NCBI GenBank assembly: GCA_937910835.1
Contig: CALEMG010000385.1
Coordinates: 1-11,782 of the forward strand
DNA from: an uncultured Alphaproteobacteria bacterium
GTDB taxonomy: Bacteria > Pseudomonadota > Alphaproteobacteria > Sneathiellales > Sneathiellaceae
DNA: 11,782 nt
Direction of reading: 5' to 3'
The notes under the pieces: generated by a model
Told to the model about the DNA's origin: nothing
The model's input: the letters and a program-made list of their open reading frames with translations, nothing else
Databases searched by the model: none
Program-made: the position numbers and the translations under genes
Part shown: piece by piece, positions 1 through 7,985 of the stretch
Numbering within the stretch: the stretch's first letter is position 1
Layout: each line of letters begins with the position of its first letter

Positions 1-1
1 G

Positions 2-1615
2 GAATACGCTTATCCGGCAGACCGGAATATACTGGTCTGGGATGACGTCGCCGGATCCAGCGGGCTCAATACAACATGCAAGGCGCCAAATTTTATCAAG
101 CTTCTAGGCAGTATAATCTTTCAGCGATCCGACGAAATTGCCTATGACGCCCGCGGCCGCTATGGCGCACATGTCGTGAGGCGGCTCATTGATAGCCATG
201 CTTATCAAAATAATGATAACAGGCGCACGGGCATCGCCTTTGCCTATGATCGAATTACCGGGTTTCCTTATGGCTACTACGCGGGCCTAGTGAGCCATAC
301 TAACGTTATTATTACAAATCTTATTCAAAATAATAATAATAATACCTTGAGCGTAACCGCCCCCTCTCTCCTGCTGAACTATACCTTCTGCATGGACGAA
401 ATATATCAAAAGTTTGCTAAAACAACATGGCTGCTGACGGCCCATTTGCTTGCCTATGTATCAAAGTATGTTACAGGCCTCCCGATTGAGAAACATCTTT
501 TGGCTATTCATACAGACAAATCCGCGGCATCGAAAAGCACTCAGAAAATGATGAGTGCCTCGACTACTCCTGTCGCCTATGTAACCAACGATGCCGTTGC
601 ACAGGACATTTTCAAAACCATTAATAGAGATAAGGGCAAAGCTGCCTTTACCTATCTCTTCCCTGCTCCAAATTTCGCTGGCCTCGTTCGTGTTGACCAG
701 TCCACCGTTCCCTTGATGGATGCCGGTGAAGAAGTGCCGGAGCCCTGCGACCGTTTCTATAAGGCAATATTCTTTGCGTACTCTGAACTTGTTTCAAAAT
801 ATTCCGCAGACAAAATTAGTGAATTTAGGAATGGAAAGCTTTATACGCAGGAAAACTACAATAACAAACTAGATCTACCGAGCAAGGAAGCGCATCAAAT
901 AATTAAAAGGCTCTTAGAAGAACATAATTTTAACAATATATGTAATAAGTACGGCCTTGATACCAAAGAGGTTATCGAATGGTTGAAAACAGCCAACAGC
1001 CTCGATGATATAGTGATTGGCAAGCAGCGAAGAGCGGCTGTTCTCGGGATGGATCTTACGATATCCGACAAGTTTCCCCTTAACTTCGGGTGCCGATGGG
1101 AAGGTCTGAATACGTCTCTCGCCAACACACCCGTTAAATTAAAAAACAAAGCGAACCCAGAAGCTCAAAAAGCTATCTTTGAATGCATAAGATTCTGGGC
1201 CAAATTCGGAAATACAGCCAATCACTATCATCAGTACAAAAACGACTATAAGGACGACAACAATCAACTGGGCGCTATCATGGAATACGTTCCGCGGCTA
1301 ACGGATATGGGTTTCATAATTGTTGGATCCATCCTCAAAGCCGGGCCGATAGACGATACAGCTAACGAAAGAGCCAAACTCTATGATCCAAACTATGTTG
1401 TCCAACCGATGCAAAAAACTTCTGCCCTGACATTGTTTGAATCGAACAAAGAAAATTACCTGAAGGTAAAGCTCGAGGGCGGCGTGTCTGATTATAATTT
1501 CAGCAGGTTAGTGCAGCGCGCGTTAAACTTACTGAAACCACAAGAAGATGTTACGTTTAATGATATTTATGATTCAATAGATGAGCTTATTAGCTTCATC
1601 AATAAAGTAGAATAG
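2..1615 (+). CDS. Unrecognised protein, 5'-truncated by the window edge (AT-rich, probably transferred)
   Basis: The frame is open from base 2 to the TAG at 1613-1615, giving at least 537 residues, so the true start lies upstream of the window. A GTG at 176 could be read as a start, but the 58 upstream codons have no stop and continue the same kind of sequence, so I treat the gene as truncated. I do not recognise a family. Visible features are a run of five Asn encoded by (AAT)5 at 329-343, many Asn/Lys/Tyr codons, no convincing transmembrane helix, a helical Lys/Glu-rich middle section (around 850-1010) and an acidic helical C-terminus. Base composition is clearly more AT-rich than the flagellar genes that follow, which suggests horizontal acquisition or a neighbouring island. 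No function is proposed. Confidence is for its being a real coding region. Confidence 0.8.
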   Translation, partial: EYAYPADRNILVWDDVAGSSGLNTTCKAPNFIKLLGSIIFQRSDEIAYDARGRYGAHVVRRLIDSHAYQNNDNRRTGIAFAYDRITGFPYGYYAGLVSHTNVIITNLIQNNNNNTLSVTAPSLLLNYTFCMDEIYQKFAKTTWLLTAHLLAYVSKYVTGLPIEKHLLAIHTDKSAASKSTQKMMSASTTPVAYVTNDAVAQDIFKTINRDKGKAAFTYLFPAPNFAGLVRVDQSTVPLMDAGEEVPEPCDRFYKAIFFAYSELVSKYSADKISEFRNGKLYTQENYNNKLDLPSKEAHQIIKRLLEEHNFNNICNKYGLDTKEVIEWLKTANSLDDIVIGKQRRAAVLGMDLTISDKFPLNFGCRWEGLNTSLANTPVKLKNKANPEAQKAIFECIRFWAKFGNTANHYHQYKNDYKDDNNQLGAIMEYVPRLTDMGFIIVGSILKAGPIDDTANERAKLYDPNYVVQPMQKTSALTLFESNKENYLKVKLEGGVSDYNFSRLVQRALNLLKPQEDVTFNDIYDSIDELISFINKVE

Positions 1616-1978
1616 TAAGATCAATTGCGAAACCAATTTAAACCTATCTAACAAATATTGGCAGATATGCGCCTCCATCGGTTTGTGGAAAATTCGATGG
1701 AGGCTGCTGATTGGCGTCACATAATACCCGGCTAGCGTTGGATTTCACCAAGGGATTACGGGCATCCACCCCACCCCTCCATACCGGCACCGTCCCGACC
1801 ACCCTCCCGCCAGCCCATTGGTGCCTTAATTTTCCGATATTTCTGCGCTGTTCAAGCTTTCCTCCGCCGGTGCATGGGCGCGGGCAGCATCGCATGTCAC
1901 GGAAAATCCCTCTATATCCCGGAAAAATGTCTGCATCCGTGGAAGAATAACTAATGCAGTAACACTGCTTTCCGGTGA
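1616..1978. other. Gene-free stretch between the foreign gene and cckA
   Basis: About 360 bases separate two converging genes. Short open frames exist on both strands here (1711-1950 plus, 1644-1895 minus), but they overlap each other, lack convincing ribosome binding sites and have compositions unlike real proteins (Pro/Thr/His or Arg/Gly rich). The only clear structures are the inverted repeat at 1671-1704 and a weak small hairpin (GCAGT/ACTGC, 1956-1968) just past the cckA stop. I see no tRNA or intrinsic terminator with a T-tract. The stretch may mark the edge of an inserted segment. Confidence 0.6.
1671..1704. repeat. Perfect 10-bp inverted repeat
   Basis: GCCTCCATCG at 1671-1680 is the exact reverse complement of CGATGGAGGC at 1695-1704, with a 14-nt spacer. 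It lies about 55 bases after the stop of the AT-rich gene. A transcript would form a stable hairpin, but no T-run follows on the plus strand. On the minus strand it lies about 275 bases beyond the cckA stop. It could be a weak or Rho-assisted terminator, a protein-binding palindrome, or a relic of an element end. The choice is open. Confidence 0.6.
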
Positions 1979-4480
1979 TCAGGCGTGTTCGCGGACCAGG
2001 ACTTCCTTGACCTTGGTAGCGATTTCTTTCAGCGAGAAGGGCTTGGGGAGGAAGTCGATTTTACTGACATCGAAGTCGAGATCTTTTCGGAACGCATCTT
2101 CAGCGTAACCGGAAATGAAGATGACTTTCAGGTCCGGCATTTCGCCAAGAATTTTCTTCACCAGAGTCGGTCCGTCCATTATCGGCATGACGACATCGGT
2201 AATGAGCAGGTCAATCACTCCCTCATGTTCATGGGCGACGTCAAGCGCCGTCTCGCCGCAGTCGGCCTGCAGAACCGTATAGCCCTTGTTCTCAAGCGCG
2301 CGCGCCGCAAACAGCCGAACCGGATCCTCATCCTCCACCAATAGGATCGTTCCCTTGCCCGTCAAGTCCCTATGTGCAGGCGGCGGCACTAACTCCTTAG
2401 CCCCGGTGCGCTTGGCATCCTCCAAATAACGCGGCAGGAAAATGCTGAAGGTCGTGCCGGCCTCTTCATTATTTTCAGCAAAAATAAAGCCACCCGTCTG
2501 CTTGATAATGCCGTAGACCGTGCTGAGGCCAAGGCCGGTTCCCTCCCCGACTTTCTTCGTTGTGAAGAAGGGATCGAAAATCTTCTCTATCACATGGCTG
2601 GGAATTCCACTTCCCGTGTCCGATACCTTGACAAGAATGTAGTCACCGGGCGGAATCAATTTGTTAAAGCCTTTCTCTCCCGGCGCAATCGTCAGGTTTT
2701 CTGTCTCAAACGACAGGAGCCCGTCCCCGGACATGGCATCGCGGGCATTCACGGCAAGATTAATAACCACCTGCTCAAACTGTCCCCGGTCCACCTTGAC
2801 CAGCCAGAGGTCGCGGGCATGGCTGATCTTGAGCTGGATTGCCTCGCCGATCAGACGCCGCAAGAGATTGGAAAGCTCCGCCAGAACATCGGTGAGGTCC
2901 GTTACTTCGGGCCGCAGGGTTTGCTGACGGGAGAATGCCAAAAGCTGCCGGACGAGACCGGCGGCACGGTTAGCATTCTGTTTGATCTGATTGATATCGG
3001 AATAAGAAGGGTCGCCTACCTGATGGCGCAGCAACAACAGATCGCAAAAACCGATCATCGCGGTCAGCAGATTGTTGAAGTCATGGGCGATACCGCCCGC
3101 GAGCTGGCCGACGGCCTGCATCTTCTGGCTTTGCGCAAACTGAACCTCAAGATTTCTCTGTGCGGAGGTATCGATCACATGCACCAGAAGCCGCCCGGAA
3201 TCCGTATCATCTCCGGCCAGGGCACTAATGTAAAAACTGGCGGCGCGCTCCGTTGCACCGAGGAGTTTTACCTCCGCCGACGGCGCAGCCATGTTGCTCG
3301 CCCCTGCCTCGATTAGTTTTTGTTGTAGCGGCTCACGATCCATCTCTTCCACCAATTCGGTGACATGGCTACCGATCGCCTTGCTGATCACGGTCCCGGT
3401 CAGCGCTCGGAAGGCCGGGTTCGCCTCCATCACGACGCCCCTCGCATCGAGCAGCAGGATACCGATCGGCGCGGCTTCGAAAAAGCGGCGAAAATGCAGC
3501 TCGGCATTTGCCACCCGTTCCCGCCATTCCTGTTCCTGAAGCAACTCCCGCACGACAGAGCGAGAGCCCAATAGCTCGCCATTTTCGCCCCGAATAATGG
3601 TCTGGGTGACATGAACCGGTAACACCGTACCATCCCGGCCGCGCAAAGTGACCTTGCCCTCATAAAGCGGCCCATCGGAGGAAACAATTTCCATCAGATC
3701 GAGCTGATCCTCATTCGATTTGACGACCAGGTCCGAGAAGGCGAATTGTCCATCGCTCAACTCTTCTTGCTGATATCCCAGCCAATCGGCAAATATTCTG
3801 TTAACGAACTGGATCTTGCCGTCTCCATCCAGGGAGTAAAATCCCACCGGTGCATTATTGAAATATTCGGAAAGTTCTTCACGCGCGACCCGCTCTTCCT
3901 CTTCCAGCCGATGCTGACGCGTCGTCTCCGTCACATACCAGATGATATTATCGGGCATAACGTCTATTGCATGAGCAAGAATGGAAAGCCAACGACCGTT
4001 TTTAGTCTCGATATCTATTCGTTCGCCCGTCGTGCCGTCATAAACGGCAGCTTTTAAGAGCCTATCGATTTCCGACCGCACTTCAGCATCGTCCGCAAAA
4101 TAATCGCTGAGCGTTTGCCCCGCCTCCTTCGCTGGCAATTCTAGAAGAGAGAAATAGGTATCATTGGCATAGACAAACCGTCCGTCCTTGGTAGTGAGCA
4201 GCCGACCCTCCGGGCTAGAGGCAAGCACATCGGAGAGAAGATCGAGGTTTCCGCTCGCGGCCTGACGCAATCCGTGAAAGATCAGATACCAGAGGCCAAG
4301 GCCCATTGCCCCGACCACCATGACGCTAAGGATGGCGATGTTGACGAGATCCAACTCCTGCCCTAACAGGGCAGAAATGACGATCAGCGCGGCAACCAGA
4401 AAAAAGGCGGCCGCTAACTGGCGCGCATCAACGCCCATAAAAAACTTCGGATTTCGCCGTCTGTTCCTTCGTTGCACCAT
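1979..4480 (-). CDS. cckA: CckA hybrid histidine kinase (cell-cycle phosphorelay)
   Basis: This 833-residue inner-membrane sensor kinase controls the CtrA phosphorelay in alphaproteobacteria, normally through the phosphotransferase ChpT. Two transmembrane helices lie near residues 21-40 and 47-69, separated by a very short loop. Three PAS-like domains follow at about 80-190, 200-315 and 325-440. The H-box places the phospho-accepting His at 466 (GGIAHDFNNLL), followed by the N-box with N574 and N578, the G1 box DTGSGIP (621-627), the F-box FDPFFTTK and the G2 box GEGTGLGL (645-652). A C-terminal receiver has the acidic pair at 716-717, phospho-acceptor D762 and K813. Caulobacter CckA has two PAS domains, so the third PAS-like module is an elaboration if confirmed. 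The start lies 9 bases after the flhB stop with only a weak ribosome binding site, which suggests co-transcription and perhaps translational coupling. All catalytic residues are present. Confidence 0.95.
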   Translation of the reverse strand: MVQRRNRRRNPKFFMGVDARQLAAAFFLVAALIVISALLGQELDLVNIAILSVMVVGAMGLGLWYLIFHGLRQAASGNLDLLSDVLASSPEGRLLTTKDGRFVYANDTYFSLLELPAKEAGQTLSDYFADDAEVRSEIDRLLKAAVYDGTTGERIDIETKNGRWLSILAHAIDVMPDNIIWYVTETTRQHRLEEEERVAREELSEYFNNAPVGFYSLDGDGKIQFVNRIFADWLGYQQEELSDGQFAFSDLVVKSNEDQLDLMEIVSSDGPLYEGKVTLRGRDGTVLPVHVTQTIIRGENGELLGSRSVVRELLQEQEWRERVANAELHFRRFFEAAPIGILLLDARGVVMEANPAFRALTGTVISKAIGSHVTELVEEMDREPLQQKLIEAGASNMAAPSAEVKLLGATERAASFYISALAGDDTDSGRLLVHVIDTSAQRNLEVQFAQSQKMQAVGQLAGGIAHDFNNLLTAMIGFCDLLLLRHQVGDPSYSDINQIKQNANRAAGLVRQLLAFSRQQTLRPEVTDLTDVLAELSNLLRRLIGEAIQLKISHARDLWLVKVDRGQFEQVVINLAVNARDAMSGDGLLSFETENLTIAPGEKGFNKLIPPGDYILVKVSDTGSGIPSHVIEKIFDPFFTTKKVGEGTGLGLSTVYGIIKQTGGFIFAENNEEAGTTFSIFLPRYLEDAKRTGAKELVPPPAHRDLTGKGTILLVEDEDPVRLFAARALENKGYTVLQADCGETALDVAHEHEGVIDLLITDVVMPIMDGPTLVKKILGEMPDLKVIFISGYAEDAFRKDLDFDVSKIDFLPKPFSLKEIATKVKEVLVREHA

Positions 4481-4489
4481 CTGGACCTG

Positions 4490-5566
4490 CTAGTTCGTCT
4501 GTTTCTTTTTGTTGAGCCGCATAACATAACCGATAATTTCGGCAACCGCCTTGAAATGCTCATACGGGATTTCATCATCGAGATCGCAGGCCTTGTGAAG
4601 GGCCCGGGCTAGCGGCGGATTTTCGACAATTGGAATGTCGTTTTCATTGGCAAGCTCACGGATCTTGGCGGCGATATTATCCATCCCTTTGGCGACAACC
4701 ACCGGCGCACGCTCCTCATCCGGCTTATATTGCAGGGCAACTGCGAAATGGGTCGGGTTCGTGATCACGACATCCGCTTCCGGCACCGATTGCATCATCC
4801 GCTGGCGGGAGCGTTCCGCCCGCAAGGCCCGAAGGCGCGCGCGGATCATAGGATCGCCCTCCGTCTGCTTGAACTCGTCCTTGATCTCCTGCTTGCTCAT
4901 GCGGAGTTCTTTATTATGATTATAACGCTGATACATAAAGTCGAGCCCAGCAATGATGCTCATTACCGCCACCACACCCGCCAGTAACAACAGCGCCTGA
5001 TCCTGGATCAGTTCAAGCACCTGCGATACATCATAAGAGACAACGACCGGAAGCTGGTCCATCGACGGCAGAACAAATAGAATGGCGATCGATCCCACTA
5101 GGGTAATCTTGAAGAGGCCTTTCAGAAACTCGACGATTGATTTTAGGGAGAAAAGCCGTTTCGTACCTTTAAGAAGGGAGAGCTTCTCCAGCTTCGGCTT
5201 TATCCTCTCCGCCGAGAAGACCGGCCTGTGCTGCACCAGATTACCAAGCAATCCGGCGATCATCAGCGTGCCGAGCGCCGGAGCCACAACAAAGATAACA
5301 GCCCAGCCAAGATCGCCGAAAATCTGGCCCAGATGGAAGCGGTCCGTCGCGATTGCATGAGGTTGTTCGACAAATTTAAGAAGATCATATGTCAGGCCGT
5401 TGCCAAGCCCGGCGATAAAGATCATGACAACCAGCGTAATCCCGATGGTCATGAACCAATGGCTCACCTCCTGCGATTTCGGCACCTGCCCTTTCTTGAA
5501 GGCATCTTCAAGTTTCTTCGCGGTCGGTTCTTCGGTTTTTTGGGCATCATCTGTATCGTCAGCCAA
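4490..5566 (-). CDS. flhB: FlhB, flagellar type III export switch protein (TTG start)
   Basis: FlhB is the inner-membrane export-gate component that switches substrate specificity from rod/hook to filament proteins after autocleavage. The 358-residue protein has the typical charged N-terminus (TEEPTAKKLEDAFKKGQ), four hydrophobic segments (roughly 34-54, 87-110, 150-168 and 188-210), a charged linker and a cytoplasmic domain with the self-cleaving NPTH motif at 270-273. The start codon is TTG (minus-strand reading of 5566-5564): no in-frame ATG precedes the first membrane helix, and the N-terminal motif characteristic of the family begins only a few residues later. A purine-rich GGGGAGTAAGGG, overlapping the end of fliR, supplies the ribosome binding site. 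The gene begins 6 bases after the fliR stop. Length is normal for the family. Confidence 0.96.
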   Translation of the reverse strand: MADDTDDAQKTEEPTAKKLEDAFKKGQVPKSQEVSHWFMTIGITLVVMIFIAGLGNGLTYDLLKFVEQPHAIATDRFHLGQIFGDLGWAVIFVVAPALGTLMIAGLLGNLVQHRPVFSAERIKPKLEKLSLLKGTKRLFSLKSIVEFLKGLFKITLVGSIAILFVLPSMDQLPVVVSYDVSQVLELIQDQALLLLAGVVAVMSIIAGLDFMYQRYNHNKELRMSKQEIKDEFKQTEGDPMIRARLRALRAERSRQRMMQSVPEADVVITNPTHFAVALQYKPDEERAPVVVAKGMDNIAAKIRELANENDIPIVENPPLARALHKACDLDDEIPYEHFKAVAEIIGYVMRLNKKKQTN

Positions 5567-5572
5567 CTGCCC

Positions 5573-6334
5573 TTACTCCCCAAGAAAGCGGGTCAATGCT
5601 TCCTCGTAATAACTGATAAACCACATCATACTGGCACCAATTGTAATCGTCAGAATGGCAAAGGAAAGGACAATCTGCAACGGCATAGCCACGAAGAAAA
5701 TCTGCACCTGCGGCATCAGGCGGTTGATCAGGCCACTCCCCATGTAAAAAGTGATCCCGAAAACCAGAAATGGCGCGGACATTTGAAAGCCGAGCAGGAA
5801 GGATTGCTGAACGAAATCCGTGATCAGCATGCTGATACTGCCAAAATCCGGAACCTCGGCAATCGGGAAAAGACGATAGGTGGCGAAAGTTCCCTCGATA
5901 AACAGATGATGCATGTCAGTGACAAAAATCATCGTCAGCCCCATCAATGTCATGAAGGTACTGGTAATTGCGCCCTGAGTCATTTGAGCAGGATCAAAGA
6001 ACTGCGCGGCGGCAAGACCGGATTGCTGCGCAATAATCGTTCCCGCCACATGCAGGCTGCTGAGCAGAAGACGTAAAACACCGCCCATGACGAGGCCAAT
6101 CACCATCTCCCCGACGATCAACAGAAAGAGCCCGATCGGTGTCGACGGTTCCGGCGGTATCTGGCCGGCTGCTACTGGCATGACAATAAAACTTACGGCA
6201 AGCGCAATGGCGAGCCGCACACGCGGCATAATAAAGGCCTCCCCAAAGCCCGGTACGACCATGAAGGCAGCACCAAGACGGATAAATACCACGAGGAAGG
6301 CAAAGATATTAACGCTGAGAAACTGGTCCAGCAT
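5573..6334 (-). CDS. fliR: FliR, flagellar export-gate membrane protein
   Basis: FliR is a polytopic protein of the FliPQR export gate inside the MS ring. The 253-residue product is almost entirely hydrophobic, with about six membrane segments. It carries family landmarks: a PGFG turn near residues 28-31, GEMVIGLVMG (75-84), a central QQSGLAAAQFFDP (103-115), and MPQVQIFFVAMPLQI (207-221), the most diagnostic stretch. The gene starts 17 bases after the fliQ stop and ends 6 bases before flhB, inside the minus-strand flagellar operon. Nothing appears broken, and the length is normal. Confidence 0.95.
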   Translation of the reverse strand: MLDQFLSVNIFAFLVVFIRLGAAFMVVPGFGEAFIMPRVRLAIALAVSFIVMPVAAGQIPPEPSTPIGLFLLIVGEMVIGLVMGGVLRLLLSSLHVAGTIIAQQSGLAAAQFFDPAQMTQGAITSTFMTLMGLTMIFVTDMHHLFIEGTFATYRLFPIAEVPDFGSISMLITDFVQQSFLLGFQMSAPFLVFGITFYMGSGLINRLMPQVQIFFVAMPLQIVLSFAILTITIGASMMWFISYYEEALTRFLGE

Positions 6335-6351
6335 CTAGCGGCCACCGGCGA

Positions 6352-6615
6352 TCATACGCCCGAGATACGTTGGGCGAGCTGCTCCATCAACGCGATCATC
6401 GAGGAAATCATGAACGGCATGAAAATAATCAGGGAGAGGAAAATCGCCAAAATTTTTGGAACGAATACCAGAGTCATTTCCTGCACTTGGGTCAGGGCCT
6501 GAATGAGGGCGATCACAAGACCAACTCCCAGCGCGACCAACATGACCGGCGCGGAGACAGCGAGCAGGACCCAGATCGCCTCTCGTACTACGTCAACGAC
6601 ATCGGCTGGGGTCAT
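6352..6615 (-). CDS. fliQ: FliQ, flagellar export-gate membrane protein
   Basis: FliQ is a small two-helix subunit that packs around FliP in the flagellar export gate. The 87-residue product has helices at about 15-38 and 52-74, joined by the conserved IQALTQVQEMTLVFVPKI loop (38-55). An AAGGA precedes the ATG at a good distance. Upstream lies a 38-base gap to fliE and downstream a 17-base gap to fliR, consistent with one operon. Confidence 0.95.
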   Translation of the reverse strand: MTPADVVDVVREAIWVLLAVSAPVMLVALGVGLVIALIQALTQVQEMTLVFVPKILAIFLSLIIFMPFMISSMIALMEQLAQRISGV

Positions 6616-6653
6616 GTTGCATCAATCCTTATGCTGTAAGTTACCGTTACAGC

Positions 6654-6974
6654 CTAGATTGGCATTTTTATGATGTCTTGATAAGCCTGAATTACACGAT
6701 CGCGCACCGCGACCACAGTTTCAAGGGTTGCCTCGGCGTTACTGACGGCCGTTACGATATCCGCAAGGCCGGTATTGCCAGTGATGGCTTCCATGCTGAC
6801 CTGCTCCGCATTGACACCGGTTTCAATGGCATTTGCTCCGGCATCGGACAGCATTTCCGCGAAGCTCGGTCCTTCAATCGCAGCCTCGGAGGCGGCTTCC
6901 GGCTTGGCGCCCAGAGAATTGTTAATTGCTTTTGAATAGGCCTGTGTTGCCGCTAAGGCGCTTGTATCAACCAT
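6654..6974 (-). CDS. fliE: FliE, hook-basal body junction protein
   Basis: FliE joins the MS ring to the proximal rod and is an early flagellar export substrate. The 106-residue product has a variable N-terminus and the conserved C-terminal pattern: FAEML near residue 38, then a VNAEQVSMEAITG segment, then a C-terminal helix with TAVSNAEATLETVVAVRD and the terminal DIIKMPI (VIQAYQDIIKMPI-type ending). A strong GGAGGG lies 7 bases before the ATG. It follows flgC by 20 bases, giving the common flgB-flgC-fliE order. Confidence 0.94.
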   Translation of the reverse strand: MVDTSALAATQAYSKAINNSLGAKPEAASEAAIEGPSFAEMLSDAGANAIETGVNAEQVSMEAITGNTGLADIVTAVSNAEATLETVVAVRDRVIQAYQDIIKMPI

Positions 6975-6994
6975 TTTCTACCCTCCACTCATCC

Positions 6995-7405
6995 CTATTG
7001 TTTCAGGATGTCCAGCGTCCGCATGATCATCTTTTTCGACGCCTCAATCACACCCAGGTTTGCCTGATAGGACCGCTGGGTTTCCTTCATGTCCATAATC
7101 TCAACCAGAGAATTGACGTTCGGCATCTTGACATAGCCATCCGCATTCGCGGCGGGATGGCTCGGATTGAACTTGAGGTCAAACTCCGTCTTGTCTTCAC
7201 CAATACGGCCAACCTTGACCTTGGTCACATTTTCCTCACGATCGAGAACATTACGAAAGGAAATGGTTTTCCGCCGATAGGGATCTTCGTCAGGCGTCTT
7301 GCCCATGCTGTCCTTATTTGCCAGGTTTTCGGAGATAACCCGCATCCGCTTACCCTGGGCATCCATGCCCGAGGCAGAGATGGACATTGTTTTTAAAAGA
7401 TCCAT
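6995..7405 (-). CDS. flgC: FlgC, proximal rod protein
   Basis: FlgC is a proximal rod component exported by the flagellar system and assembled in the periplasm. The 136-residue product shows the rod/hook N-terminal motif (ISASGMDAQGKRM, then ISENLANKDS) within residues 9-33, and the C-terminal helix with YQANLGVIEASKKMIMRTLDIL, which forms the other half of the rod-protein core. An AAGGAAACC ribosome binding site precedes the ATG. The gene follows flgB by 26 bases. Length is normal. Confidence 0.95.
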   Translation of the reverse strand: MDLLKTMSISASGMDAQGKRMRVISENLANKDSMGKTPDEDPYRRKTISFRNVLDREENVTKVKVGRIGEDKTEFDLKFNPSHPAANADGYVKMPNVNSLVEIMDMKETQRSYQANLGVIEASKKMIMRTLDILKQ

Positions 7406-7431
7406 GTTACCGGTTTCCTTATCTAATCCGA

Positions 7432-7833
7432 TTAACGGCGACCAAGGGCTGTTTTTAACATCCCCAAATTTTTTCGATATAGCGATGTGGTCAATTCATA
7501 CTGTATTTGCGTTTCCGCAACTTTCATCATCTCTTCTTCAAGAAGCACGGCATTTCCGGTGGGCGTCATTTCGCTCACGTCCCGGCTTACCTGTGTCTCA
7601 TAACTTGTTATTTCATCAACAAAAATATGCTTCTTGTTTGTCCTGTTGATCAGAACGCTCTTATCTTCGGGCGCATCAATCATTTCGCGAAATTCCAGCG
7701 GCTTGAGGTCACGCGCGCGATAGTTCGGCGTGTCGGAATTGGCAATATTCTGCGCCAGCACCTTTTGCCGGGCTGTCAGCCATTTCATTTTCTCCGTCAG
7801 CGCGGCGAAAAGAGGAATTTTTTCCAAATTCAT
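7432..7833 (-). CDS. flgB: FlgB, proximal rod protein
   Basis: FlgB is the other proximal rod subunit, partner of FlgC and FliE. The 133-residue product contains the family N-terminal motif LTARQKVLAQNIANSDTPNY (residues 19-38), a variable centre and a C-terminal helix (ETQIQYELTTSLYRKNLGML) that completes the rod core. It is the first gene of the seven-gene minus-strand operon ending in cckA. The ribosome binding site is weak. Its promoter should lie within the roughly 100 bases upstream, which hold a near-consensus CtrA box (7888-7902). Confidence 0.94.
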   Translation of the reverse strand: MNLEKIPLFAALTEKMKWLTARQKVLAQNIANSDTPNYRARDLKPLEFREMIDAPEDKSVLINRTNKKHIFVDEITSYETQVSRDVSEMTPTGNAVLLEEEMMKVAETQIQYELTTSLYRKNLGMLKTALGRR

Positions 7834-7887
7834 ATCAGGATCGCTTCTGTTCGCGGTTTTTCCTGACCTTACATTAGGCGAGAAATC

Positions 7888-7902
7888 TTAATAGACTATG
7901 AA
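7888..7902 (-). promoter_or_regulatory. Candidate CtrA box upstream of flgB (7 of 8 positions)
   Basis: Read on the minus strand the site is TTCA-N7-TTAA, one mismatch from the CtrA consensus TTAA-N7-TTAA, and it lies about 55 bases before the flgB start. Its position suits a promoter for the flgB-cckA operon. One-mismatch sites also occur inside coding sequence in this window (903-917 and 6922-6936), so the match alone is weak evidence. Location and operon content raise its plausibility. Confidence 0.4.
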
Positions 7903-7929
7903 TTTGGGGAATTTGAAGAAGACAGACAC

Positions 7930-7956
7930 AAAAAAACGCCCCGAAAAATCGGGGCG
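7930..7956 (-). terminator. Intrinsic terminator of the DJ-1-like gene
   Basis: On the minus strand an 8-bp GC-rich stem (CGCCCCGA/TCGGGGCG, positions 7937-7944 and 7949-7956) with a 4-base loop is followed at once by seven T residues (7930-7936). It lies about 30 bases past the stop of the DJ-1-like gene. An extra outer pairing (GACAC 7925-7929 with GTGTC 7960-7964) could extend the structure. It should prevent read-through into the flgB operon, so that operon needs its own promoter. Confidence 0.93.
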
Positions 7957-7985
7957 CTTGTGTCTTTTCGAGCCTAGCGGACTTT

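Noticed and set aside
329..343. (AAT)5 trinucleotide repeat as a possible phase-variation tract
   Set aside because: The repeat unit is three bases and in frame, so changes in copy number would only alter an Asn run and would not switch the gene on or off.
903..917. TTAA-N7-TTAG, a one-mismatch CtrA box
   Set aside because: It is inside the coding sequence of an AT-rich gene, where such matches are expected by chance.
1644..1950. Two short overlapping open frames on opposite strands between the AT-rich gene and cckA
   Set aside because: They overlap each other, have skewed amino-acid composition and no convincing ribosome binding site. I treat the area as non-coding.
2594..3316. A 240-codon open frame opposite cckA
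   Set aside because: It lies fully within cckA on the other strand, and cckA has a clear domain architecture and all catalytic motifs. The frame is a composition shadow.
5228..6076. A 282-codon open frame opposite flhB and fliR
   Set aside because: Its His/Gln/Asn-rich composition is what the antisense of membrane-protein codons produces, and it spans two well-supported genes.
6922..6936. TTAA-N7-TGAA, a one-mismatch CtrA box
   Set aside because: It is inside the fliE coding sequence, and there is no sign of a promoter for the downstream genes there.
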